Positions 16,173 to 27,315 of a stretch of DNA of 64,000 nucleotides are shown in pieces (the stretch's first letter is position 1; each line of letters begins with the position of its first letter). The notes beneath the pieces were generated by a model. That model did no database searches and was not told the DNA's origin. It saw only the letters and a program-made list of their open reading frames with translations. Source of the DNA: Kordia algicida OT-1 (lineage in GTDB: Bacteria; Bacteroidota; Bacteroidia; Flavobacteriales; Flavobacteriaceae); the NCBI RefSeq assembly GCF_000154725.1, contig NZ_DS544873.1, positions 3,633,339-3,697,338 of the forward strand. Reading direction: 5' to 3'. The position numbers and the translations under genes were made by a program.

Positions 16173-16721
16173 ATGTTTAAGATGATGGAACTAAAGGACT
16201 TTACGATTCCTTTTATAGGATTAAAAGAAGGAAAACACCAGTTTGATTATCAAATTGATAATTCGTTCTTTGAACTTTTTAACTTTGATGAATTCAACGC
16301 AACTGCGGTAAAAGCAACGTTGGAGTTTCACAAAAAGCAAACCATGCTTGAATTAACATTCAATGCATCTGGTACGGTAAACGTACATTGTGATTTGACA
16401 AACGAACCTTTTGAGCAACCTGTGGAAGGTACGTTAGATTTGATTGTAAAATTTGGACATGAATACAATGATGAAAATGAAGAAATTCTCATTATACCTC
16501 ATGGAGAATATGAAATCAATGTAGCACAATATATTTATGAAATGATTGTATTGTCAGTTCCTTCAAAAAGAATTCATCCTGGTATTGAAGATGGTACATT
16601 ACAATCTGAAATACTTGAAAAGTTAGAAGAATTACAACCTGGTACAGAAAAAAAAGAAACTAAAGAGGAAATAGATCCTCGTTGGAATACATTAAAAAAA
16701 CTATTAACGGATAATAAATAA
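16173..16721 (+). CDS. DUF177 (YceD-family) protein
   Basis: 182 residues, soluble and acidic. The DUF177 core is seen: FTIPFIGLKEGKHQFDYQI, ELTFNASGTVNVHCDLTNEP (the family's Cys-containing turn), and an IDPRWNTLKKLL C-terminus. In most bacteria this gene precedes rpmF, as here (8 bases apart), and has been linked to 23S rRNA maturation. In-frame ATG codons at 16173, 16182 and 16185 are all possible; the promoter box ending at 16158 leaves little leader for the first, so a later start is plausible. Confidence 0.9.
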   Translation: MFKMMELKDFTIPFIGLKEGKHQFDYQIDNSFFELFNFDEFNATAVKATLEFHKKQTMLELTFNASGTVNVHCDLTNEPFEQPVEGTLDLIVKFGHEYNDENEEILIIPHGEYEINVAQYIYEMIVLSVPSKRIHPGIEDGTLQSEILEKLEELQPGTEKKETKEEIDPRWNTLKKLLTDNK

Positions 16722-16729
16722 GATAGAAA

Positions 16730-16930
16730 ATGGCACATCCTAAGAGAAAAATCTCGAAAACAAGAAGAGATAAGAGAAGAACACATTACAAAGCATCAGT
16801 TCCTCAAATCGCTACGTGCCCAACTACTGGTGAAGCACATTTATACCATAGAGCTCACTGGCACGAAGGAAAATTATATTACAGAGGAAAAGTATTGATT
16901 GATAATACTACAGAAGAAAACTTAGCATAA
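16730..16930 (+). CDS. rpmF: 50S ribosomal protein L32
   Basis: 66 residues: [20 protein letters not shown] and [17 protein letters not shown]. The Bacteroidota form, with a single Cys rather than the four-Cys zinc ribbon. It is co-transcribed with the DUF177 gene and followed by a strong hairpin terminator. Confidence 0.97.
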   Translation: MAHPKRKISKTRRDKRRTHYKASVPQIATCPTTGEAHLYHRAHWHEGKLYYRGKVLIDNTTEENLA

Positions 16931-16954
16931 TAAACACATGTTTAGTCATAAAAG

Positions 16955-16978
16955 CTCTCACTTTCGTGAGAGTTTTTT
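16955..16978 (+). terminator. Terminator after rpmF
   Basis: CTCTCAC (16955-16961) pairs with GTGAGAG (16966-16972), a TTTC loop, then T6. Confidence 0.85.
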
Positions 16979-17105
16979 ATTTGTTCATTTTTTTGTTAAA
17001 AATGTAAAAACGATATATTTTGCTGAGATTATCAGAGAATTTTAGTAATTTCGTTAAGTTTTTAATGAACTTTTGTTAAAAAGCAAAAAAAACCAACGTT
17101 AAGGT

Positions 17106-18098
17106 ATGACCAAAATTACAGCAGCAATAACAGCTGTAGGAGCATATACTCCTGATTATGTATTAACCAACAAGATACTTGAAACAATGGTTGATACTAA
17201 CGATGAGTGGATTACTACTCGAACAGGTATCAAAGAACGCAGAATTCTTAAAGAAGAAGGAGCTGGAACTTCATATTTGGCTATCAAAGCCGCAGAAGAC
17301 TTAATTGCAAAGAAAAACTTAGACCCAAAAGAAATAGACATGGTAATTGTTGCTACAGCAACACCAGATATGCCTGTAGCTTCTACAGCCGTATACACAG
17401 CTAGCAAAATCGGTGCTACCAATGCATTTGCTTTTGACTTACAAGCTGCATGCTCTAGTTTCTTATACGGAATGTCCGTTGCAGCGAGTTACATACAATC
17501 AGGACGCTACAAAAAAGTATTATTGATTGGTGCAGATAAAATGTCTTCTATCATTGATTACACAGATAGAGCAACTTGTATTATCTTTGGTGATGGAGGA
17601 GGCGCAATTCTTTTTGAACCGAATGAAGAAGGTTTAGGGTTGCAAGATGAATATCTTAGAAGTGACGGCGTTGGACGTGAATTCTTAAAAATTGATGCAG
17701 GTGGATCTATATTGCCAGCTTCAGAAGAAACCGTAAAAAACAAACAACATACCGTTTTTCAAGACGGAAAAACTGTTTTCAAATTCGCAGTATCCAATAT
17801 GGCAGATGTGAGCGCCAAAATTATGGAAGATAATAATCTGACGAATGAAGACGTACAATGGTTGGTGCCTCACCAAGCAAACAAACGTATCATTGATGCC
17901 ACTGCAAGACGCATGGGCGTAGATGAAAGTAAAGTTATGGTAAATATTCAACGTTACGGAAATACAACTTCTGCAACGCTTCCGTTATGTTTACATGACT
18001 ATGAAAAACAACTCAAAAAAGGAGATAACCTTATTTTTGCTGCTTTTGGTGGTGGATTTACATGGGGAGCTATCTACTTAAAATGGGCATATAATTAA
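17106..18098 (+). CDS. fabH: Beta-ketoacyl-ACP synthase III
   Basis: 330 residues. The thiolase-fold catalytic triad is present: Cys116 in QAACSSF, His256 in VPHQANKR and Asn286 in RYGNTTSAT. FabH condenses acetyl-CoA (or a branched starter) with malonyl-ACP to begin fatty acid synthesis; Flavobacteriaceae typically make branched-chain acids. It is followed by accB and accC, so the first steps of fatty acid synthesis are together. Confidence 0.97.
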   Translation: MTKITAAITAVGAYTPDYVLTNKILETMVDTNDEWITTRTGIKERRILKEEGAGTSYLAIKAAEDLIAKKNLDPKEIDMVIVATATPDMPVASTAVYTASKIGATNAFAFDLQAACSSFLYGMSVAASYIQSGRYKKVLLIGADKMSSIIDYTDRATCIIFGDGGGAILFEPNEEGLGLQDEYLRSDGVGREFLKIDAGGSILPASEETVKNKQHTVFQDGKTVFKFAVSNMADVSAKIMEDNNLTNEDVQWLVPHQANKRIIDATARRMGVDESKVMVNIQRYGNTTSATLPLCLHDYEKQLKKGDNLIFAAFGGGFTWGAIYLKWAYN

Positions 18099-18124
18099 AA
18101 CTAGAAACGACTAAAACCTATCTC

Positions 18125-18616
18125 ATGGATTTAAAAGAAATTCAAAGCTTAATTAAATTCGTAGCTAAGTCTGGTGCAAGTGAAGTAAAACTTGAAATGG
18201 AAGACGTAAAAATTACCATTAAAACCGGAGACACTAAAGGCGAAACGACAACTGTAGTTCAACAAATTCCAATGGCTGGAATTCCACAACAACAAGCAGC
18301 TCCAGTTCCCGTTGCACAACCAGCAGCACCCGTAGCAAAAGATGCACCAGCTGAAACTACAAGCGATGATTCCAAATATGTGACAATAAAATCACCTATT
18401 ATTGGTACTTTCTACAGAAAACCATCTCCAGACAAACCTGCATTTGTAGAGGTTGGAGACGCTATCTCTGAAGGAAGCGTGCTTTGTGTAATTGAAGCAA
18501 TGAAACTTTTCAACGAAATTGAATCAGAAGTTTCAGGAAAAATAGTGAAAGTCTTAGTAGACGACTCTTCACCTGTAGAATTCGATCAACCATTATTCTT
18601 GGTAGATCCATCATAA
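18125..18616 (+). CDS. accB: Biotin carboxyl carrier protein of acetyl-CoA carboxylase
   Basis: 163 residues. An N-terminal helical part ([20 protein letters not shown]), an Ala/Pro-rich linker (residues about 60-85), and a C-terminal biotinyl domain with the EAMKLFNEI motif; Lys127 is the biotin attachment site. It carries the carboxybiotin between biotin carboxylase (AccC, next gene) and carboxyltransferase. Confidence 0.97.
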   Translation: MDLKEIQSLIKFVAKSGASEVKLEMEDVKITIKTGDTKGETTTVVQQIPMAGIPQQQAAPVPVAQPAAPVAKDAPAETTSDDSKYVTIKSPIIGTFYRKPSPDKPAFVEVGDAISEGSVLCVIEAMKLFNEIESEVSGKIVKVLVDDSSPVEFDQPLFLVDPS

Positions 18617-18707
18617 GGAGTTTTAAATAACACGCGAATCGTAGGAAGTAATTTCATCACGATTCAATAGTGAATGATTTAAATTTCAAAATTTAAAATT
18701 TCAAGAG

Positions 18708-20048
18708 ATGTTCAAAAAAATATTAGTTGCAAATAGAGGGGAAATAGCACTAAGAGTTATTAGAACCTGCAAAGAAATGGGTATCAAAACGGTAGCTATA
18801 TATTCTACCGCCGACAAAGATAGCTTACACGTTCGATTTGCTGATGAAGCAGTTTGTATTGGACCAGCGCCAAGTAGCGAATCGTATTTAAAAATGGCAA
18901 ACATTATCGCTGCTGCAGAAATTACAAACGCAGATGCCATTCATCCAGGATATGGTTTCTTATCTGAAAACGCGAAATTCTCAAAAATATGTGGTGAACA
19001 CAACATCAAATTTATTGGTGCAAGTGAAGAAATGATCTCCAAAATGGGAGACAAAGCCACTGCCAAAGCCACAATGAAAGCCGCAGGTGTTCCTTGTGTA
19101 CCTGGAAGTGAAGGAATTATTGAAAGCTTTGAAGAATGCGAAAAACTAGCAGTAGAAACAGGATATCCTGTCATGCTTAAAGCAACTGCTGGTGGAGGTG
19201 GAAAAGGAATGCGTGCCGTTTGGAAACCAGAAGATTTAAGAGATGCTTGGGATTCTGCTCGACAAGAATCAAAAGCCGCTTTTGGAAACGACGATATGTA
19301 CATGGAAAAACTAATTGAAGAACCAAGACATATCGAAATTCAGGTGGTTGGAGATTCTTCAGGAAAAGCATGTCACTTGTCAGAACGTGATTGTTCTGTA
19401 CAACGTCGTCACCAAAAACTAACAGAAGAAGTGCCTTCGCCGTTTATGACAGACGACTTGCGCGCTCGTATGGGAGAAGCTGCTGTAAAAGCCGCAGAAT
19501 TTATCAAATACGAAGGTGCAGGAACGGTAGAGTTTTTGGTAGATAAACATAGAAACTTCTACTTTATGGAAATGAACACACGTATTCAAGTAGAACATCC
19601 AATTACAGAACAAGTAATTGATTTCGATTTGATTCGTGAGCAAATATTAGTAGCAGCTGGCGTGCCAATTTCTGGTAAAAACTATACGCCAAACTTACAC
19701 TCAATTGAATGTAGAATTAACGCAGAAGATCCGTTTAATAACTTTAGACCTTCTCCTGGAAAAATAACCGTATTACACGCACCAGGCGGACATGGAGTTC
19801 GTTTAGATACACACGTATACGCAGGTTATTCAATTCCGCCAAACTACGATTCAATGATTGCAAAGTTGATTACAACAGCGCAAACGCGTGAAGAAGCTAT
19901 CAATAAGATGAAACGTGCATTAGATGAGTTCGTAATTGAAGGAATAAAAACAACGATTCCTTTCCACAGACAACTCATGGATCATCCTGATTATGTAGCT
20001 GGAAACTACACTACAAAATTCATGGAAGATTTTGAAATGCAAAAATAA
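18708..20048 (+). CDS. accC: Biotin carboxylase subunit of acetyl-CoA carboxylase
   Basis: 446 residues, the usual family length. N-terminal [18 protein letters not shown], the ATP-grasp glycine loop [11 protein letters not shown], and [15 protein letters not shown] of the active site. It carboxylates biotin on AccB with ATP and bicarbonate. It lies 91 bases after accB and is followed by a strong terminator, closing the fabH-accB-accC run. Confidence 0.97.
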   Translation: MFKKILVANRGEIALRVIRTCKEMGIKTVAIYSTADKDSLHVRFADEAVCIGPAPSSESYLKMANIIAAAEITNADAIHPGYGFLSENAKFSKICGEHNIKFIGASEEMISKMGDKATAKATMKAAGVPCVPGSEGIIESFEECEKLAVETGYPVMLKATAGGGGKGMRAVWKPEDLRDAWDSARQESKAAFGNDDMYMEKLIEEPRHIEIQVVGDSSGKACHLSERDCSVQRRHQKLTEEVPSPFMTDDLRARMGEAAVKAAEFIKYEGAGTVEFLVDKHRNFYFMEMNTRIQVEHPITEQVIDFDLIREQILVAAGVPISGKNYTPNLHSIECRINAEDPFNNFRPSPGKITVLHAPGGHGVRLDTHVYAGYSIPPNYDSMIAKLITTAQTREEAINKMKRALDEFVIEGIKTTIPFHRQLMDHPDYVAGNYTTKFMEDFEMQK

Positions 20049-20078
20049 AAAGAATCAATATTCTATATAGTATAAAAG

Positions 20079-20106
20079 CTCCTTACGATAAGTAAGGAGT
20101 TTTTTG
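20079..20106 (+). terminator. Terminator after accC
   Basis: CTCCTTAC (20079-20086) pairs with GTAAGGAG (20092-20099), then T7. Confidence 0.88.
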
Positions 20107-20155
20107 TTATTTAGATTAAACTCCAGAAGTTTTATTATCTTAAATTACAAAATAA

Positions 20156-21274
20156 GTGTACATGAATTTGAGTTATTGGGAATATAAAACGTGGCTAACC
20201 AATGTCGATTTTACGATTGTCGGAAGCGGTATTGTGGGACTCAATTGCGCATTGCAACTTCGAAAGCAATATCCAACAGCAAAAATTATCATTCTTGAAA
20301 GAGGAATGTTGCCACAAGGAGCAAGCACTAAAAATGCGGGGTTTGCCTGTTTTGGAAGCCTCTCAGAGATTTTAGATGATCTCAATACACATTCTGAAGA
20401 AGAAGTCCTAAATCTTGTCAAAAAACGTTGTAACGGCTTGCAATTGCTTCGTGAAACTTTGGGCGATGCCACAATTGATTATAAGCCGTTGGGCGGATAC
20501 GAATTGTTTACCAAAGAAGATACGGAATTATATGAAACTTGTTTGGCAAAAAAACAGCAGATCAACCAGTTGCTGTTTCCCGTTTTTCAGGAAAATGTCT
20601 TTCGTGAAGTTCCGAATACCTTTCAATTTCAGCAGATTCAGTCACAGTATATTTTCAATAAATTTGAAGGGCAAATCGATACGGGGAACATGATGAATGC
20701 TTTATTGAAAAAAGCAGTATCAAACAACATTCAGATTCTCAATTCCGTTACGGTTGATGCTTTCTCGGAAACAGGAAATACAGTACACATTACTACCAAT
20801 CATTTTGACTTTCACACAAAAAAACTGCTCATTGCTACCAACGGTTTTGCTTCTCAGTTACTTGACGAACACGTAAAACCTGCACGCGCACAAGTAGTAA
20901 TTACCAAACCAATTCCAAACTTACATATCAAAGGAACGTTTCACCTTGACAAAGGTTATTATTACTTTAGAAATATTGACAATCGCATTCTATTTGGCGG
21001 CGGACGAAATCTCGATTTTAAAGCAGAAGAAACCACCGAATTAAACCTAACTGAGTTAATTCAGCGAAAGCTAGAAGAAATTTTAAAAACAACAATTTTA
21101 CCAAAAACTCCTTTTGAAATTGCACAGCGTTGGAGCGGAATTATGGGTGTTGGTTCGCAAAAAAAAGCGATTGTAAAGCCTTTGTCAGATAATGTGTTTT
21201 GTGGTGTTCGACTTGGTGGAATGGGCGTTGCCATTGGAAGTTTGGTAGGAAAAGAATTAGCAGCATTGGTATGA
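20156..21274 (+). CDS. FAD-dependent oxidoreductase (DAO family)
   Basis: 372 residues. The dinucleotide-binding fold is at about residues 20-50 (FTIVGSGIVGLNCALQLRKQ ending in an acidic strand, IIILERG), followed by GASTKNAGFACFG, which is the flavin-contact segment of the glycine oxidase / D-amino acid oxidase family. The C-terminal part has RWSGIMGVG and GVRLGGMGVAIGS. Substrate unknown; a secondary or tertiary amine is typical for the family. Its stop overlaps the start of the next gene (ATGA), so the two are translationally coupled. Confidence 0.85.
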   Translation: MYMNLSYWEYKTWLTNVDFTIVGSGIVGLNCALQLRKQYPTAKIIILERGMLPQGASTKNAGFACFGSLSEILDDLNTHSEEEVLNLVKKRCNGLQLLRETLGDATIDYKPLGGYELFTKEDTELYETCLAKKQQINQLLFPVFQENVFREVPNTFQFQQIQSQYIFNKFEGQIDTGNMMNALLKKAVSNNIQILNSVTVDAFSETGNTVHITTNHFDFHTKKLLIATNGFASQLLDEHVKPARAQVVITKPIPNLHIKGTFHLDKGYYYFRNIDNRILFGGGRNLDFKAEETTELNLTELIQRKLEEILKTTILPKTPFEIAQRWSGIMGVGSQKKAIVKPLSDNVFCGVRLGGMGVAIGSLVGKELAALV

Positions 21275-21720
21275 ACGTAAAAGAACTATTATACAAAGCT
21301 TGTTTGGAAATCGTTAATAATCGTCAAAAAACGGTTCAGGAAAGTTTTGCTAGAATTCAGGAAGCGATGTTGTCGGAAACCAAAAGTTCGGCAGGCGACA
21401 AGCATGAAACAGGTCGCGCCATGTTGCAATTGGAACGTGAAAAATTGGGAAATCAACTTGCTGAAATTCAGAAAGTAAAGGAAATTCTACATAAAGTTGA
21501 TGCAGCAGCTACCGTTTCTCAAGGTTGTTTGGGAAGTGTTATATATACTTCACAAGCTAATTATTTTATTTCGGTAAGTGTTGGCGAAATTACAGCAAAC
21601 AATGAGAAGTTCTACGCTATTGCGACCAATACGCCAATCGGAAAATTACTTTTGGGTAAAAAAGTTGATGATATCATTACGTTTCGAAATCAATCATTTG
21701 TGATTGAAAAGATTTCGTAG
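21271..21720 (+). CDS. GreA/GreB C-terminal-like protein
   Basis: 149 residues from the ATG at 21271. The N-terminal half is helical (KELLYKACLEIVNNRQKTVQ, with LEREKLGNQLAEIQKV), like the coiled coil of transcript cleavage factors, and the C-terminal half ends PIGKLLLGKKVDDIITFRNQ, the FKBP-like Gre domain with its conserved P-x-G-xx-LLGK turn. The tip residues that GreA uses for cleavage stimulation are not clearly kept. In databases such proteins have sometimes been labelled 3-oxoacyl-ACP synthase, which this sequence does not support. Coupled to the upstream oxidoreductase. Confidence 0.75.
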   Translation: MNVKELLYKACLEIVNNRQKTVQESFARIQEAMLSETKSSAGDKHETGRAMLQLEREKLGNQLAEIQKVKEILHKVDAAATVSQGCLGSVIYTSQANYFISVSVGEITANNEKFYAIATNTPIGKLLLGKKVDDIITFRNQSFVIEKIS

Positions 21721-21823
21721 CGTTGTTTTTTTATTTTAACTGTTTAATGTGGACAATAAAATCTATATACTGCAACTATGAGAATTTACCAAAACTTAAA
21801 TAAAAATGAGCCTTTAAAACTTC

Positions 21824-23620
21824 TTAATCATTCAGCTTTAAAACTGCCATAAATGCTTGTTGAGGTATTTCTACATTTCCAACTTGACGCATACGCTTCT
21901 TCCCTTTTTTCTGCTTTTCCAAAAGTTTACGCTTACGCGAGATATCACCACCGTAACATTTTGCCGTCACATCTTTACGAAGTGCTTTAATGGTTTCACG
22001 AGAAATGATTTTTGCTCCAATAGCAGCTTGAATCGGAATGTCAAATTGTTGTCTTGGGATCAATTCTTTTAGCTTCTCACACATCTTTTTACCAATAGTG
22101 TACGCATTGTCAAAGTGAATCAACGCAGAAAGTGCATCTACGGTTTGTGCGTTCAATAAAATATCAACACGAACCAGTTTTGACGCGCGCATTCCAATTG
22201 GCGAGTAATCAAACGAGGCGTATCCTTTGGAAACCGTTTTCAATCGATCATAAAAATCAAATACAATTTCTGCTAAAGGCATATCAAAAGACAACTCAAC
22301 ACGTTCTGTCGTCAAATACGTTTGATTGGTAATTAAACCACGTTTTTCAATACACAACGACATCACGTTACCAACAAAGTCCGATTTTGTAATGATCGTA
22401 GCTTTAATATACGGTTCCTCCACACGATCTAAACTTGACGGATCGGGCAAATCAGAAGGATTATTTACAATAATAATTTCGTCAGGATTCTTCTTTGTAT
22501 ATGCATGATACGACACGTTAGGAACTGTCGTAATCACCGTCATATTGAATTCACGCTCCAAACGTTCCTGAATGATTTCCATGTGTAACATTCCTAAAAA
22601 TCCACAACGAAAACCAAAACCTAATGCAGCAGAACTTTCTGGTGTAAATACTAATGAGGCGTCATTTAATTGCAGTTTTTCCATCGAATTACGAAGTTCT
22701 TCATAATCTTCCGTATCCACAGGATAAATACCTGCAAAAACCATTGGTTTTACGTCCTCAAAACCTTCAATAGCATTTGTTGTTGGTTCTTTAGCATCTG
22801 TAATGGTATCACCAACTTTTACTTCGCGTGCATCTTTAATTCCTGTAATTAAATAGCCAACATCTCCCGTTTTGATTTCTTTCTTTACAACTTGGTTCAA
22901 TTTCAACGTTCCAACCTCATCTGCGTTATATTCGTTACCTGTTGCAACAAACTTGATACGCTGTCCTTTTTTAATAGAACCATTCATCACTCTAAAATAC
23001 GTTTCAACTCCACGAAACGGATTGTATACAGAGTCAAAAATCAAAGCTTGTAATGGTTCGTCATAACTTCCTTCTGGTGCAGGAATACGTTCTATAACGG
23101 CTGCTAAAATATTATCGACACCAAAACCTGTTTTTCCACTTGCGTGAATTACTTCTTCGGGATCGCAACCTAATAAATCTACAATATCGTCAGTTACTTC
23201 TTCAGGATTGGCGCTTGGTAAATCTACTTTGTTCAATACAGGAATGATCTCCAAATCATTTTCTAAAGCCAAATATAAATTAGAAATGGTTTGCGCTTGA
23301 ATACTTTGTGCAGCATCTACAATAAGCAATGCGCCTTCGCAAGCAGCGATAGATCGAGAAACCTCATATGAGAAATCTACGTGTCCAGGAGTATCAATCA
23401 AATTCAAAATATACTCTTGTCCTTCATACGTATATTCCATTTGAATGGCATGTGATTTAATCGTGATTCCTCGTTCACGTTCCAAATCCATACTATCTAA
23501 TAATTGATCTTGCTTTTCTCGTTCCGTTACTGAGCCTGTAAAGTCTAACAATCTGTCAGCCAACGTACTCTTTCCGTGATCGATATGTGCAATAATGCAA
23601 AAGTTTCTAATGTGCTTCAT
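21824..23620 (-). CDS. lepA: Elongation factor 4 (LepA)
   Basis: 598 residues, the normal length. G1 motif [16 protein letters not shown]3 DTPGHVDF, G4 NKVDLP, and the LepA-specific C-terminal domain ([20 protein letters not shown]). It is a translational GTPase that acts on stalled or initiating ribosomes. Minus-strand CAAATATA at 23644-23651 reads TATATTTG upstream of the start, a likely -7 element. Confidence 0.98.
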   Translation of the reverse strand: MKHIRNFCIIAHIDHGKSTLADRLLDFTGSVTEREKQDQLLDSMDLERERGITIKSHAIQMEYTYEGQEYILNLIDTPGHVDFSYEVSRSIAACEGALLIVDAAQSIQAQTISNLYLALENDLEIIPVLNKVDLPSANPEEVTDDIVDLLGCDPEEVIHASGKTGFGVDNILAAVIERIPAPEGSYDEPLQALIFDSVYNPFRGVETYFRVMNGSIKKGQRIKFVATGNEYNADEVGTLKLNQVVKKEIKTGDVGYLITGIKDAREVKVGDTITDAKEPTTNAIEGFEDVKPMVFAGIYPVDTEDYEELRNSMEKLQLNDASLVFTPESSAALGFGFRCGFLGMLHMEIIQERLEREFNMTVITTVPNVSYHAYTKKNPDEIIIVNNPSDLPDPSSLDRVEEPYIKATIITKSDFVGNVMSLCIEKRGLITNQTYLTTERVELSFDMPLAEIVFDFYDRLKTVSKGYASFDYSPIGMRASKLVRVDILLNAQTVDALSALIHFDNAYTIGKKMCEKLKELIPRQQFDIPIQAAIGAKIISRETIKALRKDVTAKCYGGDISRKRKLLEKQKKGKKRMRQVGNVEIPQQAFMAVLKLND

Positions 23621-23745
23621 CTAAATCTATAGCTAATAATTTGCAAATATAGCCTTTTACTAGGTAAATACCCGCGTTTTAGATGTATATACGAAGATTT
23701 TTTAATTATACATGTAGCTTTTTTTCTACGTTCAATAAAAATGAA

Positions 23746-23753
23746 TATATTTG
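23746..23753 (+). promoter_or_regulatory. -7 box of the outer membrane receptor gene
   Basis: TATATTTG, 23 bases before the ATG at 23777. No good -33 box is visible. Confidence 0.5.
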
Positions 23754-23776
23754 CTCTCAATTAACCAACCATCGCC

Positions 23777-26179
23777 ATGAACCTAAAAATCACAAGTTTA
23801 TTTGTGTTTTTTACATTTTTTACCGCATTTGGACAAGAAACCTACAACGTCTCCGGTAAATTGATTGCTTCTGAATCGGAAACTCCGATCTCTTTTGCGA
23901 ATGCTGTATTGATGCATAACGACACTGTTTTAAAGGGAAGTTCTTCAGATACTTCGGGAACATTTACCATTACAAATGTTGCTAAAGGAACTTACAAATT
24001 AAAAATCAGTTTTTTAGGATATACAACGTATACCAAGCAGCTAGAAATTTCCAAAAATCTAGATTTGGGAACGATTGCGTTGCAAAAAGATAACGAATCT
24101 TTAGACGGTGTAACTATTACCAATAAAAAACCTGTTTTAAAACGTGAAATTGATCGTTTGATTTTTAATATTCAAGGAACTGCACTTACGGAAGATAATA
24201 CTTGGGAAGTGTTGCGAAGAACGCCAGGTGTTATTGTTATCAACAATACGTTATCAATTAAAAATAGTACGCCAACAGTTTATATAAATGATCGAAAAGT
24301 ACATCTTTCGGCAAGCGAAATTTATCAACTTTTAGAAGGAACACCTGCTGAAACTGTGAAATCTGTTGAGGTTATTACCAATCCGCCAGCGCGCTATGAT
24401 GCACAAGGTGGCACTATTTTGAATATTGTGATGACAAAAAACTTGATTGTAGGTTATCATGGAAGTATTTATGGGAACTTTACACAAGGAGTTTTTCCGC
24501 GATATAGTGGTGGAATTAATCAGTTTTACAAACGTGGGAAGTTTAATATTTTTGGAAACTATAACTACAGACATTCAAAGATTAATAGAGATAATGACGA
24601 AACTATTAACTATTTAGAGAATACAACAACAACATCCGTTTGGAATTCAGATATCAACCGAAATCGGTGGTCAAATCAACATAATTTTAATTTGAATGTT
24701 GATTATGAGTTTGATGATAAAAATACGTTGAGTTTTTCTGGAAACTTATTGTATTTACCATATTGGAAGCGAAACACGGTAACCAATTCTGTTATAGACA
24801 ATCAAACCGCAGCAAATGAAGATTTTTCTTTGACAGCGATCAACCGAGCAAATGAAGATAAACATAATTTAGGATTAAATTTAGATTATGTACATCATTT
24901 TGAAAGAGAAGGAGCGAAACTTTCTGCAAATATTCATTACACTGATTACGACAAAGCAAACGATCAGCATGTTGCTACAGATTATACCGTAGTTTCAAGC
25001 ACGGATTTTTCAACAGCATTTACCACACATTCAAATCAGACAACCAATATTTTAAGCGGACAAGTTGATTACGAATTGCCTATAAGTGAAACCGCAAACT
25101 TTGAAGCAGGCGCAAAAGTAGCAAGCATTGAAACCAACAGTAATTTATGGCAATTTAATATAGAAAATGGTGTTTCTACCTTAGATGTTGCAAACTCAGA
25201 TACGTTTTTATATGATGAGTCTATCTATGCAGGATACGTCAGTTACGCTAAAAACTGGGAAAAATGGAGTTTAAAAGTCGGTTTTAGAGGTGAACAGACA
25301 GAAATTAAAGGAAATTCACTCAGTACCAATCAAATAAACACACAAAACTATTTTGAATTATTTCCAACGGCGTATATAAGTCATAAAGTGTCGGATAAAC
25401 TGAATGTATATATCGACTTTAGTCGAAGAATTCAACGTCCAAGTTTTGACGATTTGAATCCGTTTCGATATAATTTTACCGATTTTTCATTTGCCACAGG
25501 TAACCCAAGATTGCAACCAGCAATTGCTAACAATTACAAGCTAGGTGTTGAAATTGCTGATAAATTCTATATAGATGCATATTACACATACGACAAAGCT
25601 GCCATTTACGAATTAACTCTACAAGACAACGATAATGATGTTATTCAATATATAAGTTCTAATGTAGAAAATAACGTAAATTATGGATTGGATTTTTTAA
25701 CGTATTTTTCTGTTGTAGACAATTGGAATGTTTCTGTATTTACTTCCATATTTAATTTAGAAGATACATTTACTTTAGATAATGTTTCAGTATCGCAAAA
25801 AAAGTGGTCAAATTACACTTCCATCGATAATAATTTTACATTTTTAAAAGATCAAAGTTTAACGGCTAATCTTTCCTTTTTATATATTTCTTCAACAATT
25901 CAAGGACTTTCTGAAGTTTCTAATAGAAGTTTAGTAAACCTTTCGCTTCGCAAGACATTGTGGAATAAAAAAGTTACATTATCGCTATCATTAAACGATA
26001 TTTTTAACGGTCAGGAATTTACAAACACGACAAGATATTTTAATCAAAATAGTTTTTACCGTACAAATCTTGATTTACAAACCATTCGTATAGGATTCCG
26101 TTATAACTTCGGAAACACCAAACTTCAAACCAACCAACGTACCAAATCTTCCGCAGAGCAAGAACGTTTAAAAGACTAA
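23777..26179 (+). CDS. Outer membrane beta-barrel receptor (TonB-dependent type)
   Basis: 800 residues. Signal peptide (ITSLFVFFTFFTAFGQE), then a CarboxypepD_reg-like beta-sandwich of about 80 residues (VSGKLIASESETPISFANAV ... FLGYTTYTKQL), a plug-like segment (RRTPGVIVINN, PTVYINDRKVHLSASEIYQL, EVITNPPARYDAQGGTILN), and a long C-terminal beta-barrel of the OMP_b-brl_3 type, ending RIGFRYNFG. Such proteins import or bind unknown ligands; no SusD partner gene is next to it. Confidence 0.88.
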   Translation: MNLKITSLFVFFTFFTAFGQETYNVSGKLIASESETPISFANAVLMHNDTVLKGSSSDTSGTFTITNVAKGTYKLKISFLGYTTYTKQLEISKNLDLGTIALQKDNESLDGVTITNKKPVLKREIDRLIFNIQGTALTEDNTWEVLRRTPGVIVINNTLSIKNSTPTVYINDRKVHLSASEIYQLLEGTPAETVKSVEVITNPPARYDAQGGTILNIVMTKNLIVGYHGSIYGNFTQGVFPRYSGGINQFYKRGKFNIFGNYNYRHSKINRDNDETINYLENTTTTSVWNSDINRNRWSNQHNFNLNVDYEFDDKNTLSFSGNLLYLPYWKRNTVTNSVIDNQTAANEDFSLTAINRANEDKHNLGLNLDYVHHFEREGAKLSANIHYTDYDKANDQHVATDYTVVSSTDFSTAFTTHSNQTTNILSGQVDYELPISETANFEAGAKVASIETNSNLWQFNIENGVSTLDVANSDTFLYDESIYAGYVSYAKNWEKWSLKVGFRGEQTEIKGNSLSTNQINTQNYFELFPTAYISHKVSDKLNVYIDFSRRIQRPSFDDLNPFRYNFTDFSFATGNPRLQPAIANNYKLGVEIADKFYIDAYYTYDKAAIYELTLQDNDNDVIQYISSNVENNVNYGLDFLTYFSVVDNWNVSVFTSIFNLEDTFTLDNVSVSQKKWSNYTSIDNNFTFLKDQSLTANLSFLYISSTIQGLSEVSNRSLVNLSLRKTLWNKKVTLSLSLNDIFNGQEFTNTTRYFNQNSFYRTNLDLQTIRIGFRYNFGNTKLQTNQRTKSSAEQERLKD

Positions 26180-26203
26180 TTGATTCTGTTACAATTTTTC
26201 ATG

Positions 26204-26211
26204 TATCTTTG
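26204..26211 (+). promoter_or_regulatory. -7 box of dusB
   Basis: TATCTTTG, 26 bases before the GTG start of dusB. Confidence 0.5.
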
Positions 26212-26236
26212 CCCAATCTTTATAGAATAACGTATT

Positions 26237-27229
26237 GTGGTTAAAATAGGAGACATAGAATTGCCAGACTTTCCATTGCTTTTAGCGCCGATGGAAGATG
26301 TAAGTGATCCGCCTTTTCGTGCATTGTGCAAGGAACAAGGTGCAGATGTAGTGTATACAGAATTTATTTCTTCGGAAGGACTCATTCGCGATGCCGCAAA
26401 AAGTACCATGAAACTTGACATTTATGAAAAAGAACGTCCTGTGGGAATTCAAATATTTGGTGCGAACTTAGATTCAATGTTAAAATCGGTTGAAATTGTT
26501 GAAAAATCTGGTCCCGATATTATAGATATCAACTTTGGTTGCCCTGTAAAAAAAGTGGTAAGCAAAGGTGCAGGCGCAGGAATTTTAAAAGATATTGATT
26601 TGATGGTTTCTTTGACAGAAGCTATGGTAAAACATACCAAATTGCCTGTAACAGTAAAAACACGTTTGGGTTGGGATGAAAACACCATCAAAATTGTAGA
26701 AGTTGCCGAACGCTTACAAGATGTTGGTTGTGCTTCTATTGCTATTCATGGACGCACGCGTGCGCAAATGTATAAAGGTGAAGCAAATTGGCATCCAATT
26801 GCTGCGGTAAAAAACAATCCACGTATGCACATACCTGTATTTGGAAATGGCGATGTAGATTCTCCTGAAAAAGCAATGTTAATGCGAGATAAATTTGGCT
26901 TAGATGGCGCTATGATTGGTCGTGCAAGTATTGGATATCCTTGGTTTTTTAGAGAAGTAAAGCATTTCTTTGAAACTGGCGAGCATATGGCAAAACCAAC
27001 TATGGAAGAACGTATAGAAGCGGCACGCCGTCACTTGCAGATGTCTATTGATTGGAAAGGCGAACGTTTAGGTGTTTTTGAAACTAGAAGACATTATACC
27101 AACTATTTTAAAGGAATTCCACATTTTAAAGAATACCGACAACGTTTAGTTACTACAGATGATTCTGCAGGAGTTTTTCAGGTTTTAGATGAAGTATACG
27201 AGAAGTTTGGCGATCATCAATTTGTGTAG
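26237..27229 (+). CDS. dusB: tRNA-dihydrouridine synthase
   Basis: 330 residues, starting at a GTG codon (26237); no ATG is available before the conserved ELPDFPLLLAPMEDVSDPPF block. FMN TIM-barrel with the catalytic Cys102 in DINFGCPVKKV, KTRLGWDE, IHGRTRAQMYKGEANW and GNGDVDSPEKA. It reduces a specific uridine in the D loop of tRNAs. It is probably a DusB-type enzyme, though subtype is inferred from general similarity. Confidence 0.93.
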   Translation: MVKIGDIELPDFPLLLAPMEDVSDPPFRALCKEQGADVVYTEFISSEGLIRDAAKSTMKLDIYEKERPVGIQIFGANLDSMLKSVEIVEKSGPDIIDINFGCPVKKVVSKGAGAGILKDIDLMVSLTEAMVKHTKLPVTVKTRLGWDENTIKIVEVAERLQDVGCASIAIHGRTRAQMYKGEANWHPIAAVKNNPRMHIPVFGNGDVDSPEKAMLMRDKFGLDGAMIGRASIGYPWFFREVKHFFETGEHMAKPTMEERIEAARRHLQMSIDWKGERLGVFETRRHYTNYFKGIPHFKEYRQRLVTTDDSAGVFQVLDEVYEKFGDHQFV

Positions 27230-27315
27230 TTTTCTGTAAAAAGAAGTATGGTTTTAAGAATCACGACTTTCTTCTGAGATAATTTTCGTTAGAGATAAAA
27301 CATTTATATAAAAAA

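Noticed and set aside
20156-21720. 3-oxoacyl-ACP synthase label for the gene at 21271
   Set aside because: The sequence has a Gre-like C-terminal domain and none of the ketosynthase motifs; the label seen in some databases appears to be carried-over error (from memory).
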